Assembly: GCA_016707705.1 (NCBI GenBank)
Contig: JADJHD010000005.1
Location: 62,001-126,000 of the forward strand
Length of the DNA stretch: 64,000 bases
Direction of reading: 5' to 3'
Origin: Bacteroidales bacterium
GTDB taxonomy: Bacteria > Bacteroidota > Bacteroidia > Bacteroidales > UBA4417
Shown: positions 27,358-36,507 of the stretch, in pieces
How positions within the stretch are numbered: position 1 is the stretch's first letter
Layout of the letters: each line of letters starts with the position of its first letter
The notes under the pieces: model-generated
Seen by the model: the letters and a program-made list of their open reading frames with translations, nothing else
The model's database searches: none
What the model was told of the DNA's origin: nothing
Program-made: the position numbers and the translations under genes

Positions 27358-29097
27358 ATGAAAAAAATTTTAACTACCCTGCTTTTTACAACTATCATCT
27401 CACTCTCCCTCTTTTCGCAACCGGCACTGGAATCCGGGAAAAAAGTCAAAAGCAACCAACCCTCAACCGAGTATGACCGAATCGCACTTTCATACTTGCT
27501 GCTTGATGATCATCAGTTGAATTTCGGAGATCTGATGAAACAGGTCTTTGCGACAAGCGCGGTCAACGACAAATTTGATGACAATTCAACAAACCGAAGA
27601 ATTGTCCAGAGTCCGGTGAGCCGTGAAGAAATCAACAACACCTTTCTGCTTGGCCCTACTATGCCAAACGATGTCACCAGAAAGATTGAATCAGAACTTG
27701 TAAAGAACCATTTCACAAATGATGTGGTGGCAAAATGGTTCTCCCGAAAAAGTGACGGATCCTTTGGTGTGGAGTTATTGCAGCAGCGAGGCTTGTACAA
27801 CGCAACAGATGCTGAAGTGAAAGCCGCCGGAGCAAGTAAAATTGGAATGGCCAAACTGATGGATGCCGGTGAAACTCTGCTGAATAAGAGTTACATACTT
27901 ATCTTCGACTTCAGTGATCTGATATCCAAGGATGAGGATTACAACCGGCAGCAAGTTAATTCCAAGACGGAAATCAAGCATGTCAAGAATGGGTTCGTTG
28001 GCACTGTAAGTGTTTATCTCTTCAAGCTCGATTTTAATGAAAATATCCGGAACTCTTTCTGGCAGGACCTCTGGGTTGAATCCGGTGATCCTAATTTGGC
28101 TGCGAAGAAGCAGGCTTTCGACAATTTTGAATTCCCTCTCACTTATGTGTACAGGACCTCTACCCGCGTAGAATCAAGTCAGTTCAATCCCGGTGAAATG
28201 CTTGCCCCTAAGGTGCAGGCAACACAGTCGGAATTACTCGCAAAACTCATTACCGAGGGAGCAAATCAGGCATTATTCAGTATTGAAAAGACTCTGGAAG
28301 AGTTCAGGGTTAAAACAGTCATTTTCGACACCCATCCCTTGCAGGCTAAAATTGGAAAAAAGGAAGGACTCAAGACTGACCAGCGATTTTTTGTTTACGA
28401 AATGGAGCAGGATGCAAGTGGAAAGATAGTAGCAAAACGCAAGGGCGTTATCCGCTCAACAAAGCATATCACTGATAACCGCCAGATGGCCAGTGGAGAA
28501 TCCAAGCCTTCAAAATTTTACCAGGTTGCAGGGTCCCGATTGGATCAGGGAATGCTGATACAGCAAAGAAACGATCTGGGTCTTGCCCTTTCACTTGGAA
28601 TTGCAACAGGCGGAATTGGAGGATTTGATGGCAGGCTCGATATCAATGTTTCCAAGCTTTTAGGAGGCAAAATGCCAAGCATGATCAAACTTTATGTTGA
28701 AGGCGGGTACGATCCTCAATCCTTTGACTTCGTTGGATCATCGAGCACCATTACCTATGAAAACTTCTTAAGATATGGTATTGGTTTGGGCAAGGAGTAT
28801 TGCTTTGCCCATTACTTCAAATTTCAGCCATACGCTGGATTTGGACTGGAACAAATTACCAACAAGGATGATGCAGCGCAAGTGCTATCAACCATATACG
28901 GACATCCCGGGGTAATATTCGGAGTAAACCTGAAACACAATATTCAGTTTACCTGGCAATGGGGAATCTACATGATGAATGGCAGCATCACCGATCAGGA
29001 AAATACAGTCCAACCAATTTATGGCTCGGAAATCTGGAGCGAGGGCTGGACCAGGGGCGGTGCTACCAATACTTTTGGATTGAGACTCGAATTTTAA
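27358..29097 (+). CDS. Outer-membrane beta-barrel protein, first gene of an exported five-gene cluster
   Basis: Starting at the ATG at 27358 gives 579 residues with signal peptide MKKILTTLLFTTIISLSLFS. The upstream TTG/ATG alternatives add a non-conserved stretch. The periplasmic half (to about residue 390) contains IGKKEGLKTDQRFFVYE, which resembles the small SH3-like fold of FlgT-type proteins, where a basic GLK.GQ turn sits between strands. The C-terminal third is rich in alternating aromatic strands and ends in RLEF, the terminal phenylalanine expected of outer-membrane barrels. I do not recognise a named family. It heads an operon of five secreted proteins with gaps of 13-28 bp and may anchor the complex in the outer membrane. 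Confidence 0.75.
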   Translation: MKKILTTLLFTTIISLSLFSQPALESGKKVKSNQPSTEYDRIALSYLLLDDHQLNFGDLMKQVFATSAVNDKFDDNSTNRRIVQSPVSREEINNTFLLGPTMPNDVTRKIESELVKNHFTNDVVAKWFSRKSDGSFGVELLQQRGLYNATDAEVKAAGASKIGMAKLMDAGETLLNKSYILIFDFSDLISKDEDYNRQQVNSKTEIKHVKNGFVGTVSVYLFKLDFNENIRNSFWQDLWVESGDPNLAAKKQAFDNFEFPLTYVYRTSTRVESSQFNPGEMLAPKVQATQSELLAKLITEGANQALFSIEKTLEEFRVKTVIFDTHPLQAKIGKKEGLKTDQRFFVYEMEQDASGKIVAKRKGVIRSTKHITDNRQMASGESKPSKFYQVAGSRLDQGMLIQQRNDLGLALSLGIATGGIGGFDGRLDINVSKLLGGKMPSMIKLYVEGGYDPQSFDFVGSSSTITYENFLRYGIGLGKEYCFAHYFKFQPYAGFGLEQITNKDDAAQVLSTIYGHPGVIFGVNLKHNIQFTWQWGIYMMNGSITDQENTVQPIYGSEIWSEGWTRGGATNTFGLRLEF

Positions 29098-29125
29098 CCA
29101 ACTATAAACTTCAATAATAGCTTCC

Positions 29126-29632
29126 ATGAAAACAATCAGAAACCTATTGCTTATTGCAGCCTGCATCCTGATCAGTACGACAGGATTCAGTCAGAAAAAG
29201 AAAAATGTAGCCGCATTTTACGATTATGAAGTTGAATGCATGGGCACTGGAATGGATGGCACCCAGCTGATCAAGGTTTGGGGATATTCCAAGAAACCAT
29301 CAGAAGCCGTGGAAATGGCCAAGAAAAATGCTGTCCATGCCGTAATGTTTAAAGGCATTCTCAACGGTAAACCGGGTTGCATGATGCGTCCACTGGTTAC
29401 TGAACCCGGAGCCGAACAACAGCACCAGGATTACTTTACCGCTTTCTTCAAGAAGGGCGGCAAGTATCTGGAATTTGTAACAGTGAGCAGTGATGGCAGC
29501 ATCGACCCCAAAGACCGCCTGAAAGTCGGCAACCGCTATAAAATCGGGGTACTTGTATCGGTTTCCCATACCGCATTGCGTAAGGAGCTTGAAGCTGCCG
29601 GCGTAGTAAAAGCCCTTGGACAAGGATTCTAA
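29126..29632 (+). CDS. Small secreted protein, LPP20/FlgP-like fold suspected
   Basis: A 168-residue exported protein with a clear signal peptide (MKTIRNLLLIAACILISTTG). The mature part begins with a strand (VAAFYDYEVECMGTG), then GYSKKPSEAVEMAKKNAV, a strand-helix order like that of LPP20/FlgP-type domains in which alanine-rich helices carry A..A..A repeats. Two cysteines (in VECMG and PGCMM) could form a disulfide. There is no lipobox, so it is a soluble periplasmic protein or bound to its neighbours. It lies 28 bp after the barrel gene and 20 bp before the DUF6175-type gene. Function unknown; the fold comparison is an inference. Confidence 0.7.
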   Translation: MKTIRNLLLIAACILISTTGFSQKKKNVAAFYDYEVECMGTGMDGTQLIKVWGYSKKPSEAVEMAKKNAVHAVMFKGILNGKPGCMMRPLVTEPGAEQQHQDYFTAFFKKGGKYLEFVTVSSDGSIDPKDRLKVGNRYKIGVLVSVSHTALRKELEAAGVVKALGQGF

Positions 29633-29652
29633 ATTCACTAATCTTCACTATT

Positions 29653-30600
29653 ATGAAAAACCAATTATTGACGATAGCCTTGATTTTCATTGCTGTTTTT
29701 GCGATGGGACAGGCAAAAAAACCTACAATTATGGTTGTTCCCAGTGACGTTTGGTGCACACAGAACAACTACATGATGAAGTATGACAATCAGGGCACTG
29801 AGGTAAGGATCCCTGATTATAAGCTGGCCCTTCAGTCGGATGTGAACCTCCTCCTGGTGATTTCAAAAATCAACACCATGATGGCTGACCGTGGATTTCC
29901 ACTGAAGAATCTGGAAACCGTACTTAAGGATATTGAGCAATCACGGGCTGAGGACAACATGACCTCCAGCAAGACCAGCGGAGCATCCATTGCCGAAAGT
30001 CCTCTTGATATTCTCAAACGCACGGCTAAGGCTGATATCATTATGCAGCTGACCTACACCGTTAATACTCAGGGCCCCAAGAAGTATATCACCTTTATTC
30101 TTCAGGGACTGGATTCCTATACCGACAAGCAGATTGCCGGTGCTCAGGGAAGCGGAACACCTTCCTTTTCGGCAGATTTGCCCATATTATTGGAAGAAGC
30201 AGTTCTTTCACATATTGACAACTTCAACGCACAGTTGCAGCAGCATTTCGATGACCTCCTCACCAATGGCAGAGAGGTAACTGTAAGAATCAGGGTGTGG
30301 GATAGTTCACCTGTTAACCTTGAAAATGAATATGATGGAAAGGAACTGGCTGAAATTATAGATGACTGGATGGCGGCACATACCGTCAATCACAGATACA
30401 GCAACAGCGACGGCACCGAGAACTTCATACTCTTTGAGCAGGTCAGGATTCCATTGTATGCTGAAACAGGCAAGGCAATGGACACCAGACAATTTGTTAC
30501 CGAGCTGAAGAAATACCTGAATGCAGCGCCGTTCAGTATTACCTGCAAAGTGATGGTGCAAGGTCTGGGCCGGGCAACACTGGTAATTGGTGAGAAATAA
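29653..30600 (+). CDS. DUF6175-like exported protein
   Basis: A 315-residue secreted protein (signal peptide MKNQLLTIALIFIAVFAMG) that I match to the DUF6175 family of Bacteroidota from its opening KKPTIMVVPSDVWC and ADRGFPLKNLE. The order strand, helix, strand, and the segment AKADIIMQLTYTVN followed by a TFILQGLDSYTDKQIAG strand pair, resemble the CsgG/TolB-N type of envelope domain. A second domain begins near residue 205 (VTVRIRVWDSSP). The function is unknown. It is the third gene of the cluster and the best conserved one, so it may be the core of the presumed complex. Confidence 0.75.
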   Translation: MKNQLLTIALIFIAVFAMGQAKKPTIMVVPSDVWCTQNNYMMKYDNQGTEVRIPDYKLALQSDVNLLLVISKINTMMADRGFPLKNLETVLKDIEQSRAEDNMTSSKTSGASIAESPLDILKRTAKADIIMQLTYTVNTQGPKKYITFILQGLDSYTDKQIAGAQGSGTPSFSADLPILLEEAVLSHIDNFNAQLQQHFDDLLTNGREVTVRIRVWDSSPVNLENEYDGKELAEIIDDWMAAHTVNHRYSNSDGTENFILFEQVRIPLYAETGKAMDTRQFVTELKKYLNAAPFSITCKVMVQGLGRATLVIGEK

Positions 30601-30617
30601 CCACAAAAAAGAAAACC

Positions 30618-31592
30618 ATGAAAAAATATATATTCATACTGTTTATCACCGGTATCTGCTCAATTATTTCAGTGGCACAGAATAACCTTGGCAAGACGGA
30701 TGATCTGGGAAGGATATCCCTCACACCTATAGTGCCTGAGCAAATGGATGGCATGCCTGAAAATGCCCGTTCTGTGCTGGAAAACAAACTGCAGCAGATA
30801 GCTACAAACAATGGACTCGGAGGATTTGACTTTCAGGGCAGATTCATTCTGACAAGCAAGATAGTACTGGGAACAAAGGATATTCTCCCCGGACCTCCAC
30901 CCATGCATGCCTACAACATGGAAGTGACCTTCTACATTGCGGATGCAGTTATGAAAACCGTTTTCAGCACAACCACCATTTCCGCTAAAGGTGTAGGAAC
31001 CAATGAAAACAAGGCTTACATAAATGGAATCAGCAATATCAATGTCAACGCCCCCCAATTCAAAACCTTCATCGAAAAGGGAAAGCAGAAAATTGTTGAA
31101 TACTACAATTCCAAATGCGATTTCATCATCAAGGAAGCCTTAACTATGGCATCCACCGATCGTTATCAGGAAGCCATATTCAATCTGATGACTATTCCTG
31201 ATGTGGTAAAGGATTGTTACGACAAAGCTCTGGAACAGGTTCCGGGCATCTACCAGAAATACATTAATTTCATCTGCAACAGGGATCTGGCTGCTGCTAC
31301 CGCAGTTTGGGTAGCCAACCCCAATTCAGATGGAGCCAATGCAGTTGCAGGATTTCTGGCAAACATCTATCCTGATGCAGCCTGTTATAATCAGGCTCAG
31401 AAACTGGTTGAGGAGATCCGGGTAAAAATCCGGCAGGACGAAAAACGGGACTGGAATTTCATGCTCAAGGTGTGGAATGACAACGTCAGTCTGGAAAGCC
31501 AGCGAATCAAAGCCTGGCGTGATATAGGCGTTGCCTGGGGGAATAATCAGCCCCAGAGAATCTATGATATAAACTGGATTATCGTAAACTAA
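30618..31592 (+). CDS. Exported protein of unknown function, LPP20/CsgG-like N-terminal domain
   Basis: A 324-residue secreted protein with signal peptide MKKYIFILFITGICSIIS. The N-terminal domain (about residues 25-150) opens with RISLTPIVPEQ and a long amphipathic helix (ARSVLENKLQQIATNNG), and continues with FILTSKIV and a MEVTFYIAD strand. This layout is shared with CsgG- and LpoB-like proteins, which bind other envelope proteins. The C-terminal half (about 160-324) is helical and repetitive in character (YQEAIFNLMTIPD, YDKALEQVPG), like a TPR-type scaffold. Spacing to its neighbours is 17 and 13 bp, so it is cotranscribed. No catalytic motif is visible. Confidence 0.7.
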   Translation: MKKYIFILFITGICSIISVAQNNLGKTDDLGRISLTPIVPEQMDGMPENARSVLENKLQQIATNNGLGGFDFQGRFILTSKIVLGTKDILPGPPPMHAYNMEVTFYIADAVMKTVFSTTTISAKGVGTNENKAYINGISNINVNAPQFKTFIEKGKQKIVEYYNSKCDFIIKEALTMASTDRYQEAIFNLMTIPDVVKDCYDKALEQVPGIYQKYINFICNRDLAAATAVWVANPNSDGANAVAGFLANIYPDAACYNQAQKLVEEIRVKIRQDEKRDWNFMLKVWNDNVSLESQRIKAWRDIGVAWGNNQPQRIYDINWIIVN

Positions 31593-31605
31593 AGCCTCCT
31601 CTTCA

Positions 31606-32202
31606 ATGAAAAAATTCAGCATAATACTATTCTTTCTGGTAACGAGCATAGCTGGTTTCAGTCAGGTTAAATTCGGACCGGTTATTGACCTTGGGATGGG
31701 GTTTTATTCAAACACATCCGACAGTATCAAACTCAAACCCGGGATTAATCCATCCTTTGGAATTTGTCTGCAAAAAGACATGAATTTCTGGCTGGCACTA
31801 AGGCTGAGCGGAACCTATTCATTTAAAACACTCTCAACTGCCAAGGAAGTTGGAGGAGCAGAAGATAAAATGAACGGTCAGTTTTTTGATTTAGGCCTTT
31901 CAGGCAGATTCTCCGGATTTGACGATGATGTGAAAACACTTCCCTATGGTACGGCAGGGACAGGATTACTCTTTACAGTTGTAAGCAAGGGACAGGAGCA
32001 CTACATGAAACAATGCGTTTACAATACTGCAATCCCATATTTTACAGTTGGAGCAGGTGCAGGATTCAAGATCAGTTTCTTCTCAGAATTTGATCTTTCC
32101 CTGAACTATACAAGGTATTTGTTCCCGATGTTTTCAACGCCCCTTGACAACAAGGATGCAAGATTAAATCAGGTTAGCCTGAAAGTTGCAGCCTTGTTCT
32201 AG
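31606..32202 (+). CDS. Small outer-membrane beta-barrel protein, last gene of the cluster
   Basis: A 198-residue exported protein: signal peptide MKKFSIILFFLVTSIAGFSQ, then alternating strands (KFGPVIDLGMGFYS, FWLALRLSGTYSF, FFDLGLSGRFSG, FDLSLNYTRYLF). It ends in AALF, the terminal aromatic expected of an outer-membrane barrel of about eight strands (OmpA/OprF-like porin family by appearance). It starts 13 bp after the preceding gene and is followed by the bidirectional terminator at 32278. It may be the surface-exposed part of the module encoded by the five genes. No characterised homologue is claimed. Confidence 0.75.
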   Translation: MKKFSIILFFLVTSIAGFSQVKFGPVIDLGMGFYSNTSDSIKLKPGINPSFGICLQKDMNFWLALRLSGTYSFKTLSTAKEVGGAEDKMNGQFFDLGLSGRFSGFDDDVKTLPYGTAGTGLLFTVVSKGQEHYMKQCVYNTAIPYFTVGAGAGFKISFFSEFDLSLNYTRYLFPMFSTPLDNKDARLNQVSLKVAALF

Positions 32203-32277
32203 GGTAATTTGGCAGATTAGAGACTCAGTAGAGCAACATCTGCATTTATTTATCACATCTTTTGATTCAGAAAACAA

Positions 32278-32306
32278 AAAGCGGGCTCCAAATGGATGCC
32301 CGCTTT
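32278..32306. terminator. Bidirectional terminator between the export cluster and a T9SS gene
   Basis: AAAGCGGGC (32278-32286) and its exact complement GCCCGCTTT (32298-32306) form a 9-bp GC-rich stem with an 11-nt loop, with A- and T-rich flanks on both sides. It lies between convergent genes. Confidence 0.88.
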
Positions 32307-32328
32307 CAATTTAATAACCTAAAACGTA

Positions 32329-33399
32329 CTATCTGACAATGAACTTTTTAACGATCACATCTCCATTTGAATAAGCCCTGAGAAAATAAATTCCTCCCGG
32401 CAAATCAGATAAGGAGATAGGGTCTGAATTTAAAGCAACGTATAGCTGGTTGCCATAATAATCAAATACCTCTACTCTGTTAATGGGTTTTGGGGATTCA
32501 ATGAAAAGCTTATCATGTGCTGGTATCGGATAAAGTTTTAAGTCTTGGTTTTTAATGGTTTCATCTAATCCAACCAAGGTTGAGGACTTAAAGAAAGTAA
32601 AACCTCCGCCTGATTTTCCACCTGATTCCCTGAGGAAGCCAACTTCACCAATACCATTTGCATACCAGCGCCAGTCGCTCCATTCTGACTGACTGGTATC
32701 CTGGAAGATCCAGGATCCTGCATTGTACTCATAGATGCTATCCAGAATTTTAATGTGCTCATGAACTCTAAGTGCATCATAGGATCCTTCAGGAGTTATG
32801 ATGGTTCCCCAGGCATCGGCTTCCTGAGTTACATGCATATTTGACACCACCCGGGAAGTATCAGTCTGTCCACCCGCATACCAGCCGGAGCTGTAGGTAT
32901 CCCAGTCAAAATCCATTGTATTTGTAAGTCCGTAAGTGCATGGCAGAGGTAAAATCAATGAAGGCGGCTCAACAAACATATGGTAGTTAAATTCAAATCC
33001 CCAGAAAGTAATCCTTAACTCCTGACCCAAATTATACCATCCATCTACCTCGCTATCGTAATAGATGTAATTGAATGCTCCCTCAAAATTTGCAGATGCA
33101 TTCATGTCTTTTTCTACCAGGTTGGCGCCAGGATGATTCTGGCTTCCGGGCAGGCCATCCGGCATCAGGTAAAGCGTTGAGTCGATGAAGGAGGTCACCA
33201 GATGACTGAAATCCCAAACCTGATTGGGCCCTGCTGGTCCGGCTAAAACTGAGGATGAAGTATCCTGAGTTCTGGCAACCAGCATGCCGGCATGGGGAAA
33301 ATCTGATATTGAGATTGAAATCTGGGCACTCAGAGTAGTGCTGATTCCAGAAATCAATAAAAGAGCAACGAAAAAACGGTGTATAGATTTATAGCTCAT
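32329..33399 (-). CDS. T9SS type A sorting domain-containing secreted protein
   Basis: A 356-residue protein with an N-terminal signal peptide (about residues 1-25, ending STTLSAQ). The C terminus is a type IX secretion sorting domain: LKLYPIPAHDKLFIES, then VEVFDYYGNQLY, LPGGIYFLRAY and a basic end KKFIVR. The middle (about residues 25-265) is a beta-rich unknown domain with many Trp, Tyr and Asp residues and no catalytic motif I can name. It should be carried through the outer membrane by T9SS and released or attached to surface lipopolysaccharide. It lies 88 bp downstream of the PQQ-like propeller gene on the same strand. Confidence 0.88.
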   Translation of the reverse strand: MSYKSIHRFFVALLLISGISTTLSAQISISISDFPHAGMLVARTQDTSSSVLAGPAGPNQVWDFSHLVTSFIDSTLYLMPDGLPGSQNHPGANLVEKDMNASANFEGAFNYIYYDSEVDGWYNLGQELRITFWGFEFNYHMFVEPPSLILPLPCTYGLTNTMDFDWDTYSSGWYAGGQTDTSRVVSNMHVTQEADAWGTIITPEGSYDALRVHEHIKILDSIYEYNAGSWIFQDTSQSEWSDWRWYANGIGEVGFLRESGGKSGGGFTFFKSSTLVGLDETIKNQDLKLYPIPAHDKLFIESPKPINRVEVFDYYGNQLYVALNSDPISLSDLPGGIYFLRAYSNGDVIVKKFIVR

Positions 33400-33487
33400 G
33401 GGATAAAGTATTTAGTACCCTTTGCGCTGGAACCCAGACAATTTTGGCCGGGCTCCATTCACGCAAGCGGGAAATTTTTAAACTTAT

Positions 33488-35503
33488 TTATTTGATTTTG
33501 AAAATGACAACATCCTTACCGTCGGACTTGAAGTACATCTCGGCATTGGTACTGAAATGAGGATAATCATCAAACAGAATGCCTGCATCTTCAGATCCCC
33601 TGACTACCATCTTGTCCAGATCGATGGAAGCAAACCTATCGAATTTCAGTTTTTCAGGATTTCCATCGATAATGATTGCATAGTCGGAGTAAAGACTCTC
33701 CGGACCTACATTCATTTCATAAGTTGCAGGATAATAGGGAATATTCTTGATCTTCACAGTACCCTTCACCTTTGAACCAATCGCATCTATCTTGATCACA
33801 CCATTATCACAATTCAGAATAATCTCCTGCTTTTCAGGGAAATAATACATTTTCCAGGTATCTCCCATTCCTTCTTTCGAAACAGGAATACTGGAAAGAA
33901 CATCCCCTGTTTTCGGATCAAGGATGAAGAAATTCTTGTCGGTAGCACAGAAAAGCTTTCCTTCAACCAGTGACATTCCGGCAATGAAGCTGAACTTATC
34001 TTTAGCCTTCTTTGAAATTGATTCGCTATCCCAGGCAATTTTACCGGTTTTGGCATCATAGGCTATAATTCCATATTTATCGGAATTGTTATATCCTCTC
34101 TTGTAGATATCCATGCTTTTTCCGTAGCATTCCACCCTTTTATTTTCGGTATGCATGTTATAGCAGAATCCGCTGCCGGTCTGAGTAGTCTTGGTAACAA
34201 TAAGGGCATCTCCACCATAGCCCATGATAATATTGCCGGATGCTGCAATCAGGGTTGGGATTTTCTTGGCATCAGGATACTTCTCTGATTCCCAGATTAG
34301 GCTTCCCGACTCAGCATTGTAGGCTGACACTTTGTTTTTAGTCTTATCCACTACATAGGCAGCGTTCTCATAAATCAGCGGATCTGGAGCCGGGAAAGGA
34401 GTAACAATGGACTTGGTAAGCTTGCTGTCCATTTCATAGGTAGAATAGTAACATTCCCAAAGCTTGTTCCCTGTCATTACATCCAGGACAGTGAGTCCAT
34501 CATTAGCCTTCAGGAAAGGCGCATGCTCAACAAATATCTTTCCTGAACTATAATAAAGCTTGTAATAGGGTTTGTCAGTAATCCAGTCCCAGACAAAGGA
34601 AATCTTGTACTCCTTTTGCCAGAGTTTTTTGTTTGTGCCTTCTTCGTAAGCGATAAATTTCATCAGGAACTTGGGGATATCAGTGGAAACGCCACCCAGA
34701 CTGCCAAGAAAGCTTAGTTTCCTGTTCGTTTCGCCCTGCATGATAACATACATGTTCTTATCCTTGATAGGCAGAATAGTTGCGAATTTGCGGTCGCTGA
34801 GGTACTTTTTCAGATCGAAGTAGGGTTCAATATCAGTTACTTCCTTTCCATCAGTTGTGGTGAGGTAAATTGCAGTTTCTTTCCCCGTGGTGATTTTCAC
34901 GAGATTATAGTACGCCAAAATCATACAGTCAAACTCCTTGGCTTTGCCTGAAAGTTCAAATTTCCTGCTCCAGATTTGTTTTCCGGTATTTACCTCCACG
35001 AGGTCCACACTTTCCTTTGTAGGCAGCAGAACACCTTTAGAAGAAAGATCAAAGAAATTCTCGAATCCGTAGGAGAGTTCGTACTGTCCGTAATCAGAAA
35101 CATATTTATCGCTCTGCCAAAGCAGTTTCCCGGTTTTACCATCAATAAAATACTTGACGGCAATTCCCTTGCGGGTATCTTCATCAAACACCAGGATGAC
35201 ATTAGCATCCTGATTCCAGAACTGGTTGGAAAACTTCTTGTTTCCAAAATCCTTCTCAAAATTTTTCTGCCAGAGAATCTTGCCTTCAATTCCATCGAAC
35301 ATCAGCATATCTGATTTTGTGGAGCAAAGGAAAAAGCGGAAATCCTGAGTGTGCTCATAAACCTTTTCTGAAGGTTCAAATGGTAGCTTTACCCTGTTGA
35401 GTTCTTTAAAAACCGGATCACCGGCCAGGATTGAATTGATGAACAGAAAGAACACGGCTGCTATACTCAGCAGTCGGGGCCTGTAGTTGGAGAGTGTTTT
35501 CAT
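33488..35503 (-). CDS. Exported PQQ-like beta-propeller protein
   Basis: A 671-residue secreted protein with signal peptide (residues about 1-28, ending INSILAG). It is built of repeated propeller blades of the PQQ/BamB type, each with a D..TGK.LW pattern: EGKILWQKNF, DGKTGKLLWQSD, VNTGKQIWS, MTGNKLWE, AESGSLIWESE, DAKTGKIAWDSE and DPKTGDVLSSI. There is no lipobox and no quinoprotein dehydrogenase cysteine pair, so it is more likely a binding or scaffold protein than a dehydrogenase. It may be the first gene of a two-gene unit with the T9SS protein downstream. Function unknown. Confidence 0.85.
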   Translation of the reverse strand: MKTLSNYRPRLLSIAAVFFLFINSILAGDPVFKELNRVKLPFEPSEKVYEHTQDFRFFLCSTKSDMLMFDGIEGKILWQKNFEKDFGNKKFSNQFWNQDANVILVFDEDTRKGIAVKYFIDGKTGKLLWQSDKYVSDYGQYELSYGFENFFDLSSKGVLLPTKESVDLVEVNTGKQIWSRKFELSGKAKEFDCMILAYYNLVKITTGKETAIYLTTTDGKEVTDIEPYFDLKKYLSDRKFATILPIKDKNMYVIMQGETNRKLSFLGSLGGVSTDIPKFLMKFIAYEEGTNKKLWQKEYKISFVWDWITDKPYYKLYYSSGKIFVEHAPFLKANDGLTVLDVMTGNKLWECYYSTYEMDSKLTKSIVTPFPAPDPLIYENAAYVVDKTKNKVSAYNAESGSLIWESEKYPDAKKIPTLIAASGNIIMGYGGDALIVTKTTQTGSGFCYNMHTENKRVECYGKSMDIYKRGYNNSDKYGIIAYDAKTGKIAWDSESISKKAKDKFSFIAGMSLVEGKLFCATDKNFFILDPKTGDVLSSIPVSKEGMGDTWKMYYFPEKQEIILNCDNGVIKIDAIGSKVKGTVKIKNIPYYPATYEMNVGPESLYSDYAIIIDGNPEKLKFDRFASIDLDKMVVRGSEDAGILFDDYPHFSTNAEMYFKSDGKDVVIFKIK

Positions 35504-35621
35504 GCTGTTTGGTTTTATGGTGGTTTGATATCTGCTTGGTCAGGGTAGTATCAAAGTGATATTCATTTTCAGGTTGGAAAAATGAAATCGGGTCACGAGT
35601 CTGCTCAGTTAAGGTTTTCAT

Positions 35622-35651
35622 GATACATCCGCCGGTGCTGACGGATGTATC
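35622..35651. repeat. Perfect 10-bp inverted repeat in the gap upstream of the propeller gene
   Basis: GATACATCCG (35622-35631) and CGGATGTATC (35642-35651) flank a 10-nt spacer. Neither strand has a T-run after it, so it is more likely an operator or RNA hairpin than a terminator. It lies in the 286-bp gap between the response regulator stop and the propeller-gene start, which otherwise shows no gene. Confidence 0.6.
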
Positions 35652-35789
35652 CTGAACACCTGGTTTCACAAATCAGGCAAATTTGACGAGAAAAGAAGGG
35701 CTGGTCAATCACACGTTAGTGTGATATTTAAGCATAAGCCAGATACAGGCTTTCGGGAATTTCAGTGGAAGAGTTGTGGGGAAACCGGA

Positions 35790-36428
35790 TTAATTTCCGG
35801 ACTTCATGCATTTCAGAAGCATCTCGGTGCGGGTTCTGACCTGCAGCTTCTGATAGATCTTGTGAATATGGGTGCGAACCGTTTCAATACTGATGAAAAG
35901 GCTGTTTGCAATTTCCTTGTAGAGATAACCCTTTGCGAGATACTCCAGGATTTCCTCTTCCCTGGCTGTAAGATTAGCCTCCGGGAACTTGTGAATTGAC
36001 GGCTTATGAAACACCTGCACTACCTTGCGGGCTATTTCACTGCTCATGGGAGATCCGCCGTTTACAAGGTCTGTAATGGCTTCCAGCAGCCTGGCCGGAG
36101 GTGTCTTCTTTAGCAGGTAGCCTGTTGCTCCAGCCTCAAGCGATTTAAAAATCTCATCGGTATTGTCGAACACGGTAAGCATCATCACCTGTATGCCAGG
36201 ATAAGCAGCCTTAAGGAATACGACGCATTCTATTCCGTTCATACCCGGCAGGTTGATGTCCATCAGGACTACCTGTGGCATGAGGCTCTGAATTTTTTCA
36301 AGGGCTTCTTCGGCTGAAGAACAGGCGCAGTTGCATGAAAAACCCTCTGATCCATCAATAAGGGCCCTTAAACCTTCCCTTACTGCTGAATCATCTTCAA
36401 CAATCATGACCCTGATTTCATTCTGCAT
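35790..36428 (-). CDS. LuxR/NarL-type response regulator
   Basis: A 212-residue response regulator. The receiver domain (residues about 5-120) shows the acidic pair EDD (11-13), the phosphoacceptor Asp57 in VVLMDINLPG, and the conserved Lys in LLKKTPP. The C-terminal LuxR helix-turn-helix (about 148-205) contains LTAREEEILEYLAKG and ETVRTHIHKIYQKL. It starts 79 bp downstream of the stop of the sensor kinase gene, so the two form a two-component operon. The target promoters are unknown; the inverted repeat at 39500-39530 upstream of the pair is a candidate site for autoregulation. Confidence 0.94.
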   Translation of the reverse strand: MQNEIRVMIVEDDSAVREGLRALIDGSEGFSCNCACSSAEEALEKIQSLMPQVVLMDINLPGMNGIECVVFLKAAYPGIQVMMLTVFDNTDEIFKSLEAGATGYLLKKTPPARLLEAITDLVNGGSPMSSEIARKVVQVFHKPSIHKFPEANLTAREEEILEYLAKGYLYKEIANSLFISIETVRTHIHKIYQKLQVRTRTEMLLKCMKSGN

Positions 36429-36507
36429 AGCTGTTCATGTTGTGTGGCTCCGACAAATGTAAACACTCTATCGTCAAAATGCCATCCCCCCTTAGTATGA
36501 TATGTGA

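Noticed and set aside
35418..35669. An 83-codon open frame on the minus strand in front of the propeller gene.
   Set aside because: It runs in another frame into the propeller gene, has low-complexity composition and lacks any family feature, so it is treated as a chance frame.
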